A stretch of DNA of 64,000 bases from positions 4,464,001-4,528,000 of the forward strand of contig NZ_CP051516.1 of the NCBI RefSeq assembly GCF_012689525.1, written 5' to 3'. Shown here piece after piece: positions 48,886 through 58,702 of this stretch; positions within the stretch are counted from its first letter, which is position 1, and each line of letters starts with the position of its first letter. The DNA is from Paraburkholderia aromaticivorans (GTDB lineage: Bacteria; Pseudomonadota; Gammaproteobacteria; Burkholderiales; Burkholderiaceae). A program made the translations under genes and the position numbers. Below the pieces are notes generated by a model that worked only from the letters and a program-made list of their open reading frames with translations, had not been told where the DNA came from and made no database searches.

Positions 48886-50190
48886 TCAGTCGTGACGATG
48901 CACGATTTCACCGTGGCCATGACCGTCGTGGTCATGATGATCGTGGTCGTCTTCGTCGAAGTCCCAGGCCGGGAACGGGTCGGCGAATTGCTCCCAGGCT
49001 TGCGGTCCCTGCGCGTATTCTTCATCGGTCAAGAGACACGCGTCGAACTTCGCTTGCCAGACCGCCGCGTCGATGTCGACGCCGATCATGACCAGCTCCT
49101 GGCGACGGTCGCCAATGCTCAGATCGTTCGGATCGCCGTACCAGTCCGCGGCGATTTCGGCGGCCAGCTCGTCGTCGCCATCGGGCCACTCGCTGCGATC
49201 CTGAGCGGCCCACCACATGCCCGCCGGACCGTGCCGGCACGCACCGCCCGCCTGCGAGAGCGAACCGGCGATATCGTTACGCGTGGCCAGCCAGAAGAAG
49301 CCCTTGCTGCGCAGCACGCCCTTCCACTCCTGATGCAGCAACGCCCACAGGCGTTCCGGATGAAACGGCCGGCGCGCCCGGTAAATGAAATTGCCGATGC
49401 CGAACTCGTCCGCCTCACCGTGATGAGCATGGCCGTGTTCGTGGTCATGCTCGTGATTGAGCGACGCCAACCATCCCGGCGCGCTCGCCGTCTCGTCGAA
49501 ATCGAAGCGGCCGGTGTTCAGCACCTGCGCAAGCGGCACCTCGCCGAAGCGGGCGACCACTTGCACCGCGCGCGGGTTGATCCGGCCGAGAATGCGCTGC
49601 AGGCGCGTGAGCTCGTCGGCGCTCACCAGATCGGCCTTGTTCACCACCAGCACGTCGCAGAATTCGATCTGCTCGATCAGCAACTCGACCAGCGTGCGGT
49701 CGTCTTCCTCGGTCGCGGCGATGCCGCGCTCGGCGAGTGCGTCGGCCGAACCGTAGTCGCGCAGGAAGTTGAACGCATCGACCACGGTCACCATCGTGTC
49801 GAGCCGCGCGACGTCGGAGAGCGACGCGCCTTCGTCGTCGACGAAGGTGAAGGTTTCGGCGATCGGCATCGGCTCGGCCACGCCGGTCGACTCGATCAGA
49901 ATCGCGTCGAAGCGCTGTTCCCCGGCCAGACGCTTGATCTCGATCAGCAGATCGTCGCGCAGCGTGCAGCAGATGCAGCCGTTCGACAGCTCGACGAGTT
50001 GCTCCTCGACGTGAGAAAGCGCGGCGGCATCGCGCACGAGGGTCGCATCGATATTGACGGCGGCCAGATCGTTGACGATCACGGCCACGCGCAAACCCGC
50101 GCGATTCGCGAGGATGTGATTCAGAAGCGTGGTCTTGCCGGCGCCCAGAAAACCGGAGAGCACGGTGACGGGCAATAGCGGCTGGTTCAT
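48886..50190 (-). CDS. CobW/COG0523-family G3E GTPase, putative metal chaperone
   Basis: 434 residues. The N-terminal GTPase has Walker A GFLGAGKTTLLNH, the metal-binding CxCC motif NGCICCTLRDDL (about residues 70-81) and NKAD for guanine. Two histidine-rich stretches, HEHDHEHGHAHH (about 247-258) and an Asp/His tail ending GHGHGEIVHRHD, suggest Zn2+ binding. The C-terminal CobW_C domain is present. It probably supplies zinc to client proteins under shortage; no clear Zur box is visible upstream. Confidence 0.9.
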   Translation of the reverse strand: MNQPLLPVTVLSGFLGAGKTTLLNHILANRAGLRVAVIVNDLAAVNIDATLVRDAAALSHVEEQLVELSNGCICCTLRDDLLIEIKRLAGEQRFDAILIESTGVAEPMPIAETFTFVDDEGASLSDVARLDTMVTVVDAFNFLRDYGSADALAERGIAATEEDDRTLVELLIEQIEFCDVLVVNKADLVSADELTRLQRILGRINPRAVQVVARFGEVPLAQVLNTGRFDFDETASAPGWLASLNHEHDHEHGHAHHGEADEFGIGNFIYRARRPFHPERLWALLHQEWKGVLRSKGFFWLATRNDIAGSLSQAGGACRHGPAGMWWAAQDRSEWPDGDDELAAEIAADWYGDPNDLSIGDRRQELVMIGVDIDAAVWQAKFDACLLTDEEYAQGPQAWEQFADPFPAWDFDEDDHDHHDHDGHGHGEIVHRHD

Positions 50191-50332
50191 CGCAGTACGG
50201 AGAAGCTAGAGGATTGGAAGGCGTGCCGGGCTCGGGGCCGCATGACTGCGGACCGCAACGAGGTCGAGCCTCGACGGCGGCACGAAGCCGCATTGTGCAT
50301 CAAAACGGGCGGAGGTCGCGGGACAGGCCGGA

Positions 50333-50779
50333 TCAGCGCGCTGCCGGCATCAGATTCCACTTGCGCAGGATCGCGGCGATCTGCTGCGCGTACTTGTCCC
50401 GCAGCGTCGGCGTCTCGGAGTGATAGGCGCCGATTGCCTGCCAGGTATTGCCGTACTTGTTCATCTGGCGGCGCAGATGCCATGCGGCTATATAGACGTT
50501 CTTGCACGGCTCCATCAGCGTGCCTTGCGAGATGCCATATTGGGCGAGCACGGGCAGATGGATCGAATTGATCTGCATCACGCCGTAGTCGGTCGAGCCG
50601 TTCGAATTTTTATGCGTTGCGTCGGGACGATTGTGTGACTCCTGCCACGCAATTGCGCGCAGAATCAAGGGGTTGACCTTCTGATACTTCGCTGCTTCGT
50701 CAAAGCAATCGGCGCGCGCGGACCCTGCTGCTATCAGCACGGCAAGTCCTACTGCGACGGTGACGAAGCTTCGTTTCAT
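50333..50779 (-). CDS. Lytic transglycosylase, SLT/IagB-VirB1 type
   Basis: 148 residues. A signal peptide ends AGSARA before DCFDEAAKY. The catalytic glutamate is in IAWQESHN (about residue 48), followed by TDYGVMQINSIHLP and NVYIAAWHLRRQM, standard for the family. It cleaves peptidoglycan, often locally to admit envelope-spanning machines; the gsp secretion cluster starts 500 bp away in the opposite direction, which makes that role attractive but unproven. Confidence 0.9.
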   Translation of the reverse strand: MKRSFVTVAVGLAVLIAAGSARADCFDEAAKYQKVNPLILRAIAWQESHNRPDATHKNSNGSTDYGVMQINSIHLPVLAQYGISQGTLMEPCKNVYIAAWHLRRQMNKYGNTWQAIGAYHSETPTLRDKYAQQIAAILRKWNLMPAAR

Positions 50780-51279
50780 CAGTCAAGACCACTAAGCAAA
50801 GCGCAAGAGTAAGGTTCGGTAAGGCATCGCATCGGCCATACTTCAGCCACTGACAGCCGCCGGGCCACGCTGGCCGGACGTTTGTCGGACATCGGGGAAA
50901 ACCCGCGTCGGCAACCCGCAACCAGGGACCCGAACGGCTCGTATCATACCGGCAGGCGGACCCCCGTCAAGTTGGCTAACCGACATAAGAGAGCAGAAAA
51001 CGAAACGTTTTCGCGCCCATCGCCCGGCTTTTCTTCAGCTTTCAATTGCTTGACAACAGGTGGCGGTCTCTAGAGAAATCGCACGAGACAGTTCGTTTTG
51101 TGACAAATCCGACATGAAAAACTGTTACTGTTCATTTTTTTCGGACATCGGGCGGTGGGCAACGAGGACGATGATCGTCCGCGAGGCCGGCCGGCAGATC
51201 GACAGGGCGGCGGCCTGCTCCCATGTCCACACTGCATGACCGTCGGCGGCTACGGCCGTCGGCATCGATACCCTATTCC
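50780..51279. other. Divergent spacer between the transglycosylase gene and gspD
   Basis: 500 bp holding promoters for both directions. I see an AT-rich part around 51090-51145 (AAAACTGTTACTGTTCATTT) suited to the gspD promoter but no clear hexamer pair, and no gene that I can support. Confidence 0.45.
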
Positions 51280-53658
51280 ATGAGAAGAAATCGTATGGCT
51301 TTGCGTCGCGTCGCAACGGCGCTGCTGGTGGCTGGCTTGATCACCGCGCAGACAGCACAGGCACAGGTGACACTGAACTTCGTCAACGCGGACATCGACC
51401 AGGTGGCCAAGGCGATTGGCGCGGCAACCGGCAAAACGATCATCGTCGACCCGCGTGTGAAAGGTCAGTTGAATCTCGTGTCGGAAAACGCAGTGCCCGA
51501 AGATCAGGCGCTGAAAACCTTGCAGTCCGCATTGCGCATGCAGGGCTTCGCGCTCGTGCAGGACCACGGCGTACTGAAAGTCGTGCCCGAGGCCGACGCG
51601 AAGCTGCAAGGCGTGCCGACCTATGTCGGCAATGCGCCTACGGCCCGCGGCGACCAGGTGATCACGCAGGTATTCATTCTGAAGAATGAATCGGCCAACA
51701 ATCTGTTGCCGGTGCTGCGTCCGCTCATCTCGCCGAACAATACCGTGGCGGCCTACCCCGCCAACAATTCGATTGTAGTCACCGACTACGCCGACAACGT
51801 GCGGCGTATCGCCCAGATCATCCAGGGCGTGGATTCGGCGGCGGGCCAGTCGGTATCGGTGGTGCAGCTGAAGAACGCCAATGCGATCGACATCGCCACG
51901 CAACTCAACAAGATGCTCGACCCGGGTTCGATCGGTAGCACGGACGCGACGCTGAAGGTGTCGGTCACCGCCGACCCGCGCACCAACTCGCTGCTGATCC
52001 GCGCGTCGAACGGCGCGCGTCTCGCGGCGGCGAGGCAACTGGCGAAAGAACTCGATACGCCGACCACCATGCCCGGCAACATTCACGTCGTGCCGCTGCG
52101 CAATGCGGACGCGACGAAGCTCGCCAAGACCTTGCGCGGGATGTTCGGCAAAGGCGGCGACACCGGCTCGTCGAGCAACTCGAACGACGCGAATTCGTTC
52201 AACCAGAACAGCGGCGGCGGCATCGGCGGCAACAATTCGACGGGCTCGTCGGGTACGCCGCCGCTGCCGTCGGGCGGACTCGGCAGCAGCTCCCTGGCTT
52301 CGCCGATGGGGGGCAGCGGCAGCGGGGGCGGATATGGCGCGGGCGGCGGTTCCAATACCGGCGGCTTCGGGAACGACAAGGACAAGAGCGACGACAATCA
52401 GCAAGGCGGCATGATCCAGGCGGATTCCGCGACCAACTCGCTGATCATCACGGCGGCCGAGCCGGTGTACCGCAATCTGCGCGCGGTGATCGACCAGCTC
52501 GACGCACGTCGCGCGCAGGTCTATCTCGAGGCGTTGATCGTCGAGTTGAACTCGAACACCAGCGGCAACCTCGGCATTCAGTGGCAGGTCGCGAACAATT
52601 CGATCTTCGCCGGCACCAATCTACAGACCGGTAGCAGCAACAGCATCGTCAATCTGACGGCGGGCGCCGTGGCGGCCGGCGCAACCGGCGGTCTCGCCGG
52701 CGCGCTCGCTGCCCAAAATCTCCAGCAGGGTCTCAACATCGGCTGGATTCACAACATCTTCGGTGTGCAAGGACTCGGCGCGCTGCTCCAGGCGTTGTCG
52801 CAAACCGCCGATGCGAACGTGCTGTCGACGCCTAATCTCATCACGCTCGACAACGAGGAAGCGAAGATCGTCGTGGGTACGAACGTCCCTATTCAGACGG
52901 GTTCGTATTCGAATCTGACGAGCGCGACGGCGACTTCGGCGTTCAATACCTACGACCGCGTCGACGTCGGTCTGACGCTGCACGTGAAGCCGCAAATCAC
53001 GGACGGCGGCATTCTCAAGCTGCAGCTCTACACCGAAGACTCGGCGATCGTCACTGGCACGAACAACGCGGCGACCAACCCGGCCGGCCCGGAATTCACC
53101 AAGCGTTCGATCCAGTCGACGGTACTCGCCGATAACGGCGAGATCATCGTGCTGGGCGGCTTGATGCAGGACAACTACCAGGTCAGCAACAGCAAGGTGC
53201 CGCTGCTCGGCGATATTCCGTGGATCGGCCAGCTGTTCCGCTCGGAACAGAAGACCCGTAACAAGACCAACCTGATGGTGTTCCTGCGCCCTGTGATCAT
53301 CAACGATCGCAGTACCTCTCAGGCCGTGACGTCGAATCGCTACGACTACATTCAGGGCGTGCAGGGTGCGTACAAGCAGGACAACAATCTGATGAAGGAC
53401 AACGACGATCCGGTGGTTCCGCCGATGCCAATCGGTCCGAGCCAGGGCGGGTCGCCCGCGATGAATCTGTTCGATCTCGACAAGATGCGCCGTCAGCAGT
53501 TGGCGCCGCCGCCGGCCAACGGCGGAGCGCCCACGGTCGTTCCCGCGCCGGCCACGAATGGTGCCGTGCAGACGAATCCGGTCACCGTGGCGCCGTCCAC
53601 TCAGAGCAATCCGGTCACTGTGACGCCGTCCACGGCGTCGCCTGGAGTGCGGCCGTGA
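51280..53658 (+). CDS. gspD: Type II secretion outer-membrane secretin
   Basis: 792 residues. A signal peptide (to TAQTAQA) is followed by N0 (VTLNFVNADIDQVAKAIG), N1-N3 domains and the secretin core with VPLLGDIPWIGQLFRS. The N3 region has a Gly/Ser/Asn-rich insert of about 85 residues. The C-terminus is a proline-rich tail with repeated NPVTV-x-PST units. It forms the pore through which folded exoproteins leave. I prefer the ATG at 51280 (MRRNRMALRR); ATG 51295 is possible. The stop overlaps the gspE GTG. Confidence 0.96.
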   Translation: MRRNRMALRRVATALLVAGLITAQTAQAQVTLNFVNADIDQVAKAIGAATGKTIIVDPRVKGQLNLVSENAVPEDQALKTLQSALRMQGFALVQDHGVLKVVPEADAKLQGVPTYVGNAPTARGDQVITQVFILKNESANNLLPVLRPLISPNNTVAAYPANNSIVVTDYADNVRRIAQIIQGVDSAAGQSVSVVQLKNANAIDIATQLNKMLDPGSIGSTDATLKVSVTADPRTNSLLIRASNGARLAAARQLAKELDTPTTMPGNIHVVPLRNADATKLAKTLRGMFGKGGDTGSSSNSNDANSFNQNSGGGIGGNNSTGSSGTPPLPSGGLGSSSLASPMGGSGSGGGYGAGGGSNTGGFGNDKDKSDDNQQGGMIQADSATNSLIITAAEPVYRNLRAVIDQLDARRAQVYLEALIVELNSNTSGNLGIQWQVANNSIFAGTNLQTGSSNSIVNLTAGAVAAGATGGLAGALAAQNLQQGLNIGWIHNIFGVQGLGALLQALSQTADANVLSTPNLITLDNEEAKIVVGTNVPIQTGSYSNLTSATATSAFNTYDRVDVGLTLHVKPQITDGGILKLQLYTEDSAIVTGTNNAATNPAGPEFTKRSIQSTVLADNGEIIVLGGLMQDNYQVSNSKVPLLGDIPWIGQLFRSEQKTRNKTNLMVFLRPVIINDRSTSQAVTSNRYDYIQGVQGAYKQDNNLMKDNDDPVVPPMPIGPSQGGSPAMNLFDLDKMRRQQLAPPPANGGAPTVVPAPATNGAVQTNPVTVAPSTQSNPVTVTPSTASPGVRP

Positions 53659-55232
53659 GCACGCCGTCCACGCCGCCGTCAGCGTCTGCTACGTCAGCCG
53701 CAACGCGAGCCGGTGCCGCGACGCAAGCGACGCAGGCCGCGGCGATGTCGCCCGCGGGCGCGACGGAGCATGCCGGGCGCGAGGCGCCTTCGGCCATCGC
53801 CGCGCGGCTCGTGCCTTACGGCTTTGCCCGTGCCGGCCAGATTCTGGTCGCGCATCAGCATGCGGACAGCCTCGAGGTCTGGATCAGCGAACGCACGAGC
53901 GACGCGGCGCTGTCCGAAATAGCACGTAACTTCGGCGCAGTGTCGATCGTACGTCTGCCCGCCGATGAGCTCACGCAGGCGATCAACCAGGCGTATTCGC
54001 GCCAGGACGGCAGCGCTGCGCAGGTGGTCGGCGAAGTGGAAGGCGAGGTCGATCTTTCGCGCCTCATGCAGGACATTCCCGAGGTGGAGGATCTGCTGGA
54101 GTCGGAAGACGACGCCCCGATCATCCGCATGATCAACGCGCTGCTCACGCAAGCGGCGCGCGAGCAGGCGTCGGATATTCACATCGAGCCGTTCGAAACC
54201 TCTTCTGTGGTGCGCTTTCGCGTCGACGGTACGTTGCGCGACGTCGTGCGGCCGAAGAAAGCGCTGCACGGTGCGCTGATCTCGCGGATCAAGATCATGG
54301 CGCAGCTCGATATCGCCGAAAAGCGTTTGCCGCAGGACGGCCGTATCACGCTGCGCGTGGGCGGCCGCCCGGTCGACGTGCGCGTCTCGACGCTGCCGAC
54401 CGGCCACGGCGAACGCGCGGTGCTGCGTCTGCTGGAAAAAGACGCGTCACGCCTGAACCTCGAAGCGCTCGGCATGGCGTCGGATACGCTCGGCAGGTTC
54501 GACAAACTGATCGGCAGGCCGCACGGCATCGTGCTGGTGACCGGGCCGACCGGCTCCGGTAAAACGACCACGCTGTATGCGGCCATGTCGCGGCTCGAAA
54601 CCGCGACCACGAACATCATGACGGTCGAGGATCCGATCGAATACGACCTGTCGGGCATCGGCCAGACGCAGGTCAACGAACGGATCGGCATGACCTTCGC
54701 GCGGGCGCTGCGCTCGATTCTGCGGCAGGATCCGGACGTCATCATGATCGGTGAAATCCGCGACCTGGAGACTGCGCAGATCGCGGTGCAGGCGTCGCTG
54801 ACCGGCCACCTCGTGCTGGCCACGCTGCACACCAACGACGCGGCATCCGCCGTGACTCGTCTGACCGACATGGGCGTCGAGCCGTATCTGCTGGCGTCAT
54901 CGCTGCTCGGCGTGCTGGCGCAGCGGCTGGTGCGGCGCCTGTGCCCGATATGCCGCGAAGAGCGTGTCGAAGAAGACGGCAGCGTGCGCTACCATCCGGT
55001 CGGTTGCGACCGGTGCGGCCATTCCGGTTATGCGGGACGCCGCGGCGTCTACGAACTGCTGCTGATCGACGATAACATCCGCACGCTCGTTCACCGCAAC
55101 GCAGCCGATGCGGAAATTCTCGCGGCCGGCCGTGCGCAAGGCATGCGCACGCTGCGTGAGGATGCGGACCGCTGGCTCGCCTCCGGGCTGACGTCGCTCG
55201 AAGAAGTGATCCGCGTCACGGGCGGAGCATAA
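53655..55232 (+). CDS. gspE: Type II secretion ATPase
   Basis: 525 residues with a GTG start overlapping the gspD stop (GTGA). It has an Ala-rich N-terminus, then the N1E domain and ATPase core: Walker A GPTGSGKTTTLYAAM, Asp box IMTVEDPIEYDL, Walker B IMIGEIRDLETAQ, and the zinc-binding tetracysteine CPIC...CDRC (about residues 432-456). It powers pseudopilus assembly from the cytoplasmic side with GspL and GspF. Confidence 0.97.
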   Translation: MSTPSTPPSASATSAATRAGAATQATQAAAMSPAGATEHAGREAPSAIAARLVPYGFARAGQILVAHQHADSLEVWISERTSDAALSEIARNFGAVSIVRLPADELTQAINQAYSRQDGSAAQVVGEVEGEVDLSRLMQDIPEVEDLLESEDDAPIIRMINALLTQAAREQASDIHIEPFETSSVVRFRVDGTLRDVVRPKKALHGALISRIKIMAQLDIAEKRLPQDGRITLRVGGRPVDVRVSTLPTGHGERAVLRLLEKDASRLNLEALGMASDTLGRFDKLIGRPHGIVLVTGPTGSGKTTTLYAAMSRLETATTNIMTVEDPIEYDLSGIGQTQVNERIGMTFARALRSILRQDPDVIMIGEIRDLETAQIAVQASLTGHLVLATLHTNDAASAVTRLTDMGVEPYLLASSLLGVLAQRLVRRLCPICREERVEEDGSVRYHPVGCDRCGHSGYAGRRGVYELLLIDDNIRTLVHRNAADAEILAAGRAQGMRTLREDADRWLASGLTSLEEVIRVTGGA

Positions 55233-55236
55233 GCGC

Positions 55237-56454
55237 ATGCCGGCATTTCGTTTCGAAGCGATCGACGCGGCGGGCAAGGCGCAAAAAGGCGTGCTCGACG
55301 CGGACAGCGCGCGCGGCGCGCGGACCAATCTGCGTTCGCAAGGATTGACGCCGCTCGTCGTCGAACCGGCCGCCACGCGCACGCGCGGCGAGCGTAATCA
55401 ACGGCTGTCGCTGGGGCGGCGTCTGTCGCAACGCGAGCAGGCGATCCTGACGCGCCAGCTCGCCAGCCTGCTGATTGCCGGCTTGCCGCTCGACGAAGCG
55501 CTCGCGGTGCTCACCGAGCAATCGGAGCGCGACTACATTCGCGAACTGATGGCGTCGATCCGCGCGGAAGTACTCGGCGGCCATTCGCTGGCCAATGCGC
55601 TGACGCAGCATCCGAAAGACTTCCCCGAGATTTATCGCGCGCTGGTCGCGGCTGGTGAACATACCGGCAAGCTCGGCCTGGTGCTGTCGCGGCTCGCCGA
55701 CTACATCGAGCAACGCAACGCGCTGAAGCAGAAGATCGTGCTCGCGTTCACATACCCGACCATCGTCACGATTATCGCTTTCGGTATCGTCACGTTTCTG
55801 TTGAGCTACGTGGTGCCGCAGGTGGTGAACGTGTTCGCCAGCACCAAGCAGCAACTGCCCTTCCTCACCATCATGATGATGGCGCTTTCCGGGTTCGTGC
55901 GGAACTGGTGGTGGGCGATGCTGATCGGCGTGGTCGTGCTGATGTATCTGGTGCGCTCGATTCTGAAGCAGCCCGGCCCGCGCCTCGCGTTCGACCGTTG
56001 GCTACTGACCGCGCCGTTGCTCGGCAAACTCGTACGCGGCTACAACACCGTGCGCTTTGCCAGCACGCTCGGCATTCTCACCGCGGCGGGCGTGCCGATT
56101 CTGCGCGCGCTGCAAGCCGCCGCCGAAACGCTTAGCAATAACGCGATGCGCGAGAACATCGACGACGCCATTGTGCGTGTGCGCGAAGGCACGTCGCTGT
56201 CACGCGCGCTCGGCAACACGAAGACGTTTCCGCCTGTGCTGGTTCACCTGATTCGTTCGGGCGAAGCGACCGGCGACGTGACCACGATGCTCGACCGCGC
56301 GGCAGACGGCGAAGCGCGCGAACTGGAACGCCGCACGATGTTCCTGACGAGTCTGCTGGAGCCGTTGCTGATTCTGGCGATGGGGGGCGTGGTGCTGGTG
56401 ATCGTGCTGGCGGTGATGCTGCCGATCATCGAGTTGAACAACCTGGTGCAGTAA
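55237..56454 (+). CDS. gspF: Type II secretion inner-membrane platform protein
   Basis: 405 residues, the family length. It starts MPAFRFEAIDAAGKAQKGVLDADSA (in part) and has two GspF domains, each ending in membrane helices (VLAFTYPTIVTIIAFGIVTFLLSYVVPQV and the C-terminal LLEPLLILAMGGVVLVIVLAVMLP). It starts 4 bp after gspE and forms the platform on which pseudopilins are assembled. Confidence 0.97.
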   Translation: MPAFRFEAIDAAGKAQKGVLDADSARGARTNLRSQGLTPLVVEPAATRTRGERNQRLSLGRRLSQREQAILTRQLASLLIAGLPLDEALAVLTEQSERDYIRELMASIRAEVLGGHSLANALTQHPKDFPEIYRALVAAGEHTGKLGLVLSRLADYIEQRNALKQKIVLAFTYPTIVTIIAFGIVTFLLSYVVPQVVNVFASTKQQLPFLTIMMMALSGFVRNWWWAMLIGVVVLMYLVRSILKQPGPRLAFDRWLLTAPLLGKLVRGYNTVRFASTLGILTAAGVPILRALQAAAETLSNNAMRENIDDAIVRVREGTSLSRALGNTKTFPPVLVHLIRSGEATGDVTTMLDRAADGEARELERRTMFLTSLLEPLLILAMGGVVLVIVLAVMLPIIELNNLVQ

Positions 56455-56543
56455 GGCCGGAAGAGAGACTGAATCGCGCGATGACCGGTGTGGTCACCGC
56501 GCAAACATCAGTTAAAGCGAAGCTGCTGCTTTGCGCTTTTGCT

Positions 56544-56963
56544 TCAGCGCACGTAGATCGTCGGACCTGCGGGGTTGGCCGGCAGGAACACTTCGGAATG
56601 CGCGCCATTGCGGTCGATGATGATCGAGCGGGCGCGGACTTCGGAAAGTTTGCTGCCTTGCATCAGCGCGCTGCCGAGCGACACGGCACGCGGCGGTTCG
56701 CCGCCCACGCTGACGATGGCCGCGGCGCCTTCCCGCAAAGCGAGGATGCCGAACAGCCGCACGTCCTGGTTGGCGTTGCGCGTGAGTTGGCCGCCGAACA
56801 GCGTGGCAGCCTGCTCGGTCGAGATCTGCGCATGCGCGGCGGCGGCGGGCAACGGCGCACCGGACAACGTGCTGAGCGTGATGACCCAGTAGGTCAGCGT
56901 CGCGCAGAACACGGCGAACAGCGCGAGCGACAGAAAGCGAATTTGGATGGCGTTCATGCGCAT
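56544..56963 (-). CDS. gspC: Type II secretion inner-membrane protein GspC, reversed within the cluster
   Basis: 139 residues: an N-terminal membrane helix (LSLALFAVFCATLTYWVITL) and a periplasmic homology region (TLFGGQLTRNANQDVRLFGILA...GSKLSEVRARSIIIDRNG). There is no C-terminal PDZ domain, as in the shorter GspC forms. It connects the inner-membrane platform to GspD. The gene lies opposite to its neighbours, an arrangement I know from Burkholderia gsp clusters. The start could also be 56957. Confidence 0.88.
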   Translation of the reverse strand: MRMNAIQIRFLSLALFAVFCATLTYWVITLSTLSGAPLPAAAAHAQISTEQAATLFGGQLTRNANQDVRLFGILALREGAAAIVSVGGEPPRAVSLGSALMQGSKLSEVRARSIIIDRNGAHSEVFLPANPAGPTIYVR

Positions 56964-57130
56964 CATTGTACGGACTATTGTGAAAATTGCGTTGGGCTGA
57001 AAGCGCCTTCTCACGACCCTTCAACTGCATGACATTAAAATGACCGGCCGGGCGTGTTCAATGGCAGCCTGATTGCCAAAACGCGAATCCCGCCCAGTCA
57101 GAAATTTCACCTGAAAAGAGGTAGCAAGCT

Positions 57131-57595
57131 ATGCAACTGTCGACCACTCGCCGTCATGACATCGCGGGTCCGCGCAGCCGTCGTCAACGCGGTTTCACGC
57201 TGATCGAAATCATGGTCGTGATCGCGATTCTGGGCATTCTGGCCGCGTTGATCGTGCCGAAGATCATGAGCCGTCCCGACGAAGCGCGCCGTGTCGCCGC
57301 CAAGCAGGACATCGGCACGATGATGCAGGCGCTGAAACTCTACCGTCTGGACAACGGCCGTTATCCGACGCAGGAGCAAGGTTTGCGCGCGCTGATCGAA
57401 AAGCCGGGCACGGACCCCGTGCCGAACAACTGGAAAGACGGCGGCTACCTCGAGCGTCTGCCGAACGATCCGTGGGGTAACGCCTACCAGTTTCTGAATC
57501 CGGGCGTGCACGGCGAGATCGACGTGTTCAGCTATGGCGCGGACGGCAAGGCGGGCGGCGAAGGCAATGACGCCGACGTCGGCTCGTGGCAGTAG
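57131..57595 (+). CDS. gspG: Type II secretion major pseudopilin
   Basis: 154 residues. The prepilin peptidase site is RQRG/FTLIEIMVVIAILGIL at about residue 22, with Glu+5 present. The mature part has the major pseudopilin loop (RYPTQEQGLRALIEKPG) and the calcium-binding-type C-terminus (FSYGADGKAGGEGNDADVGSW). It forms the shaft of the pseudopilus. Confidence 0.97.
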   Translation: MQLSTTRRHDIAGPRSRRQRGFTLIEIMVVIAILGILAALIVPKIMSRPDEARRVAAKQDIGTMMQALKLYRLDNGRYPTQEQGLRALIEKPGTDPVPNNWKDGGYLERLPNDPWGNAYQFLNPGVHGEIDVFSYGADGKAGGEGNDADVGSWQ

Positions 57596-57702
57596 GCGTT
57601 TAAGGAGTCGGTGGTTTTCATGCGCGCGGCGGGATTGAACCTCGCGCGTTCCTCTCGATGCATCGTCGTTTGATTTTGAGTTGATCGTTCGTGGCCGGCA
57701 CT

Positions 57703-58284
57703 ATGCGATTGTCCCCTTGCAAGTCCCGTGTGGACACGCCCTGTACGGCTTCGTTGCCGCGCGCGGTGTGTACCGGCGCGCGCCCGCATGGCGTGCGCCG
57801 CCCGGGTGACGCGGGCAGGCGCGGCGGCGGCAAACGCGCGGCGGGTTTCACGCTGCTGGAAATGCTGGTGGTGCTGGTGATCGCGGGCCTGCTGGTGTCC
57901 TTGACCGCGTTGACGATGACACGCAATCCGCGCACCGATCTGAACGAGGAAGCGCAGCGTCTCGCGCTGCTGTTCGAATCGGCCGGCGACGAAGCGCAGG
58001 TGCGCGCGCGGCCGATCGCCTGGCAACCGCTCGATGGCGGCTTTCGTTTCGACCTGCGCACCGAAGACGGCTGGCGTCCGCTGCGTGACGATCTGCTTGG
58101 GCCGCGTCGCTGGGAAGGTGGCGTGACCGGCGTGAGCATCAGCTATCCGGGTTCGGATTCGCAGCCCAGCCGTATCGTATTCGGCACCGAGGCGATCGAC
58201 GTGCCCGTGCAGATCACGCTGTTTTCGGCAGCCGGGAGCGCGACGATCGTCGGCACCGGCAATGGCCGCTACGAGGTGCACTGA
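57703..58284 (+). CDS. gspH: Type II secretion minor pseudopilin GspH
   Basis: 193 residues from the ATG at 57703. The prepilin site RAAG/FTLLEMLVVLVIAGLL is at residue 48, so the leader would be unusually long; GTG codons nearer the site (for example 57793) may be the true start. The mature protein has the GspH domain (EEAQRLALLFESAGDEAQVRARPIAW). It probably caps or initiates the pseudopilus with GspI, J and K. Confidence 0.9.
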   Translation: MRLSPCKSRVDTPCTASLPRAVCTGARPHGVRRPGDAGRRGGGKRAAGFTLLEMLVVLVIAGLLVSLTALTMTRNPRTDLNEEAQRLALLFESAGDEAQVRARPIAWQPLDGGFRFDLRTEDGWRPLRDDLLGPRRWEGGVTGVSISYPGSDSQPSRIVFGTEAIDVPVQITLFSAAGSATIVGTGNGRYEVH

Positions 58285-58285
58285 G

Positions 58286-58702
58286 ATGCGTCGTTGCAGG
58301 AGCATGACGGCTCGCGAGAGGGTCCACGGCGCGCAGCGCGGTTTTACGATGATCGAAGTGCTGGTGGCGCTGGCGATCATTGCGGTGGCGTTGGCCGCCT
58401 CGTTGCGGGCGGTGGGCAGTCTCGCGAGCGGCGAGGCCGATCTGCACCGCCGCTTGCTGGCGGGCTGGAGCGCGGACAATACGTTGGCGCAATTGCATCT
58501 GGCGCATGCCTGGCCGAACGTCGGCTCGACGAGTTTCGACTGTTCGCAGGGCAACTTGCAGTTGATCTGTACGGAGCAAGTGACGGCCACGCCGAATCCG
58601 GTGTTTCGTCGAGTGGAAGTGATGGTGACGATGCCGGGCGGGTCCGGCAATCTGGCTCAGATGGTGACGGTGGTCGCGAATGAAAACAACCGTTCGCTCT
58701 GA
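58286..58702 (+). CDS. gspI: Type II secretion minor pseudopilin GspI
   Basis: 138 residues from the ATG at 58286, one base after the gspH stop. The prepilin site is AQRG/FTMIEVLVALAIIAVAL. The mature part has LLAGWSADNTLAQLHL and a cysteine pair (DCSQGNLQLIC). It is part of the tip complex. Its 3' end overlaps gspJ by 23 bp. Confidence 0.93.
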   Translation: MRRCRSMTARERVHGAQRGFTMIEVLVALAIIAVALAASLRAVGSLASGEADLHRRLLAGWSADNTLAQLHLAHAWPNVGSTSFDCSQGNLQLICTEQVTATPNPVFRRVEVMVTMPGGSGNLAQMVTVVANENNRSL

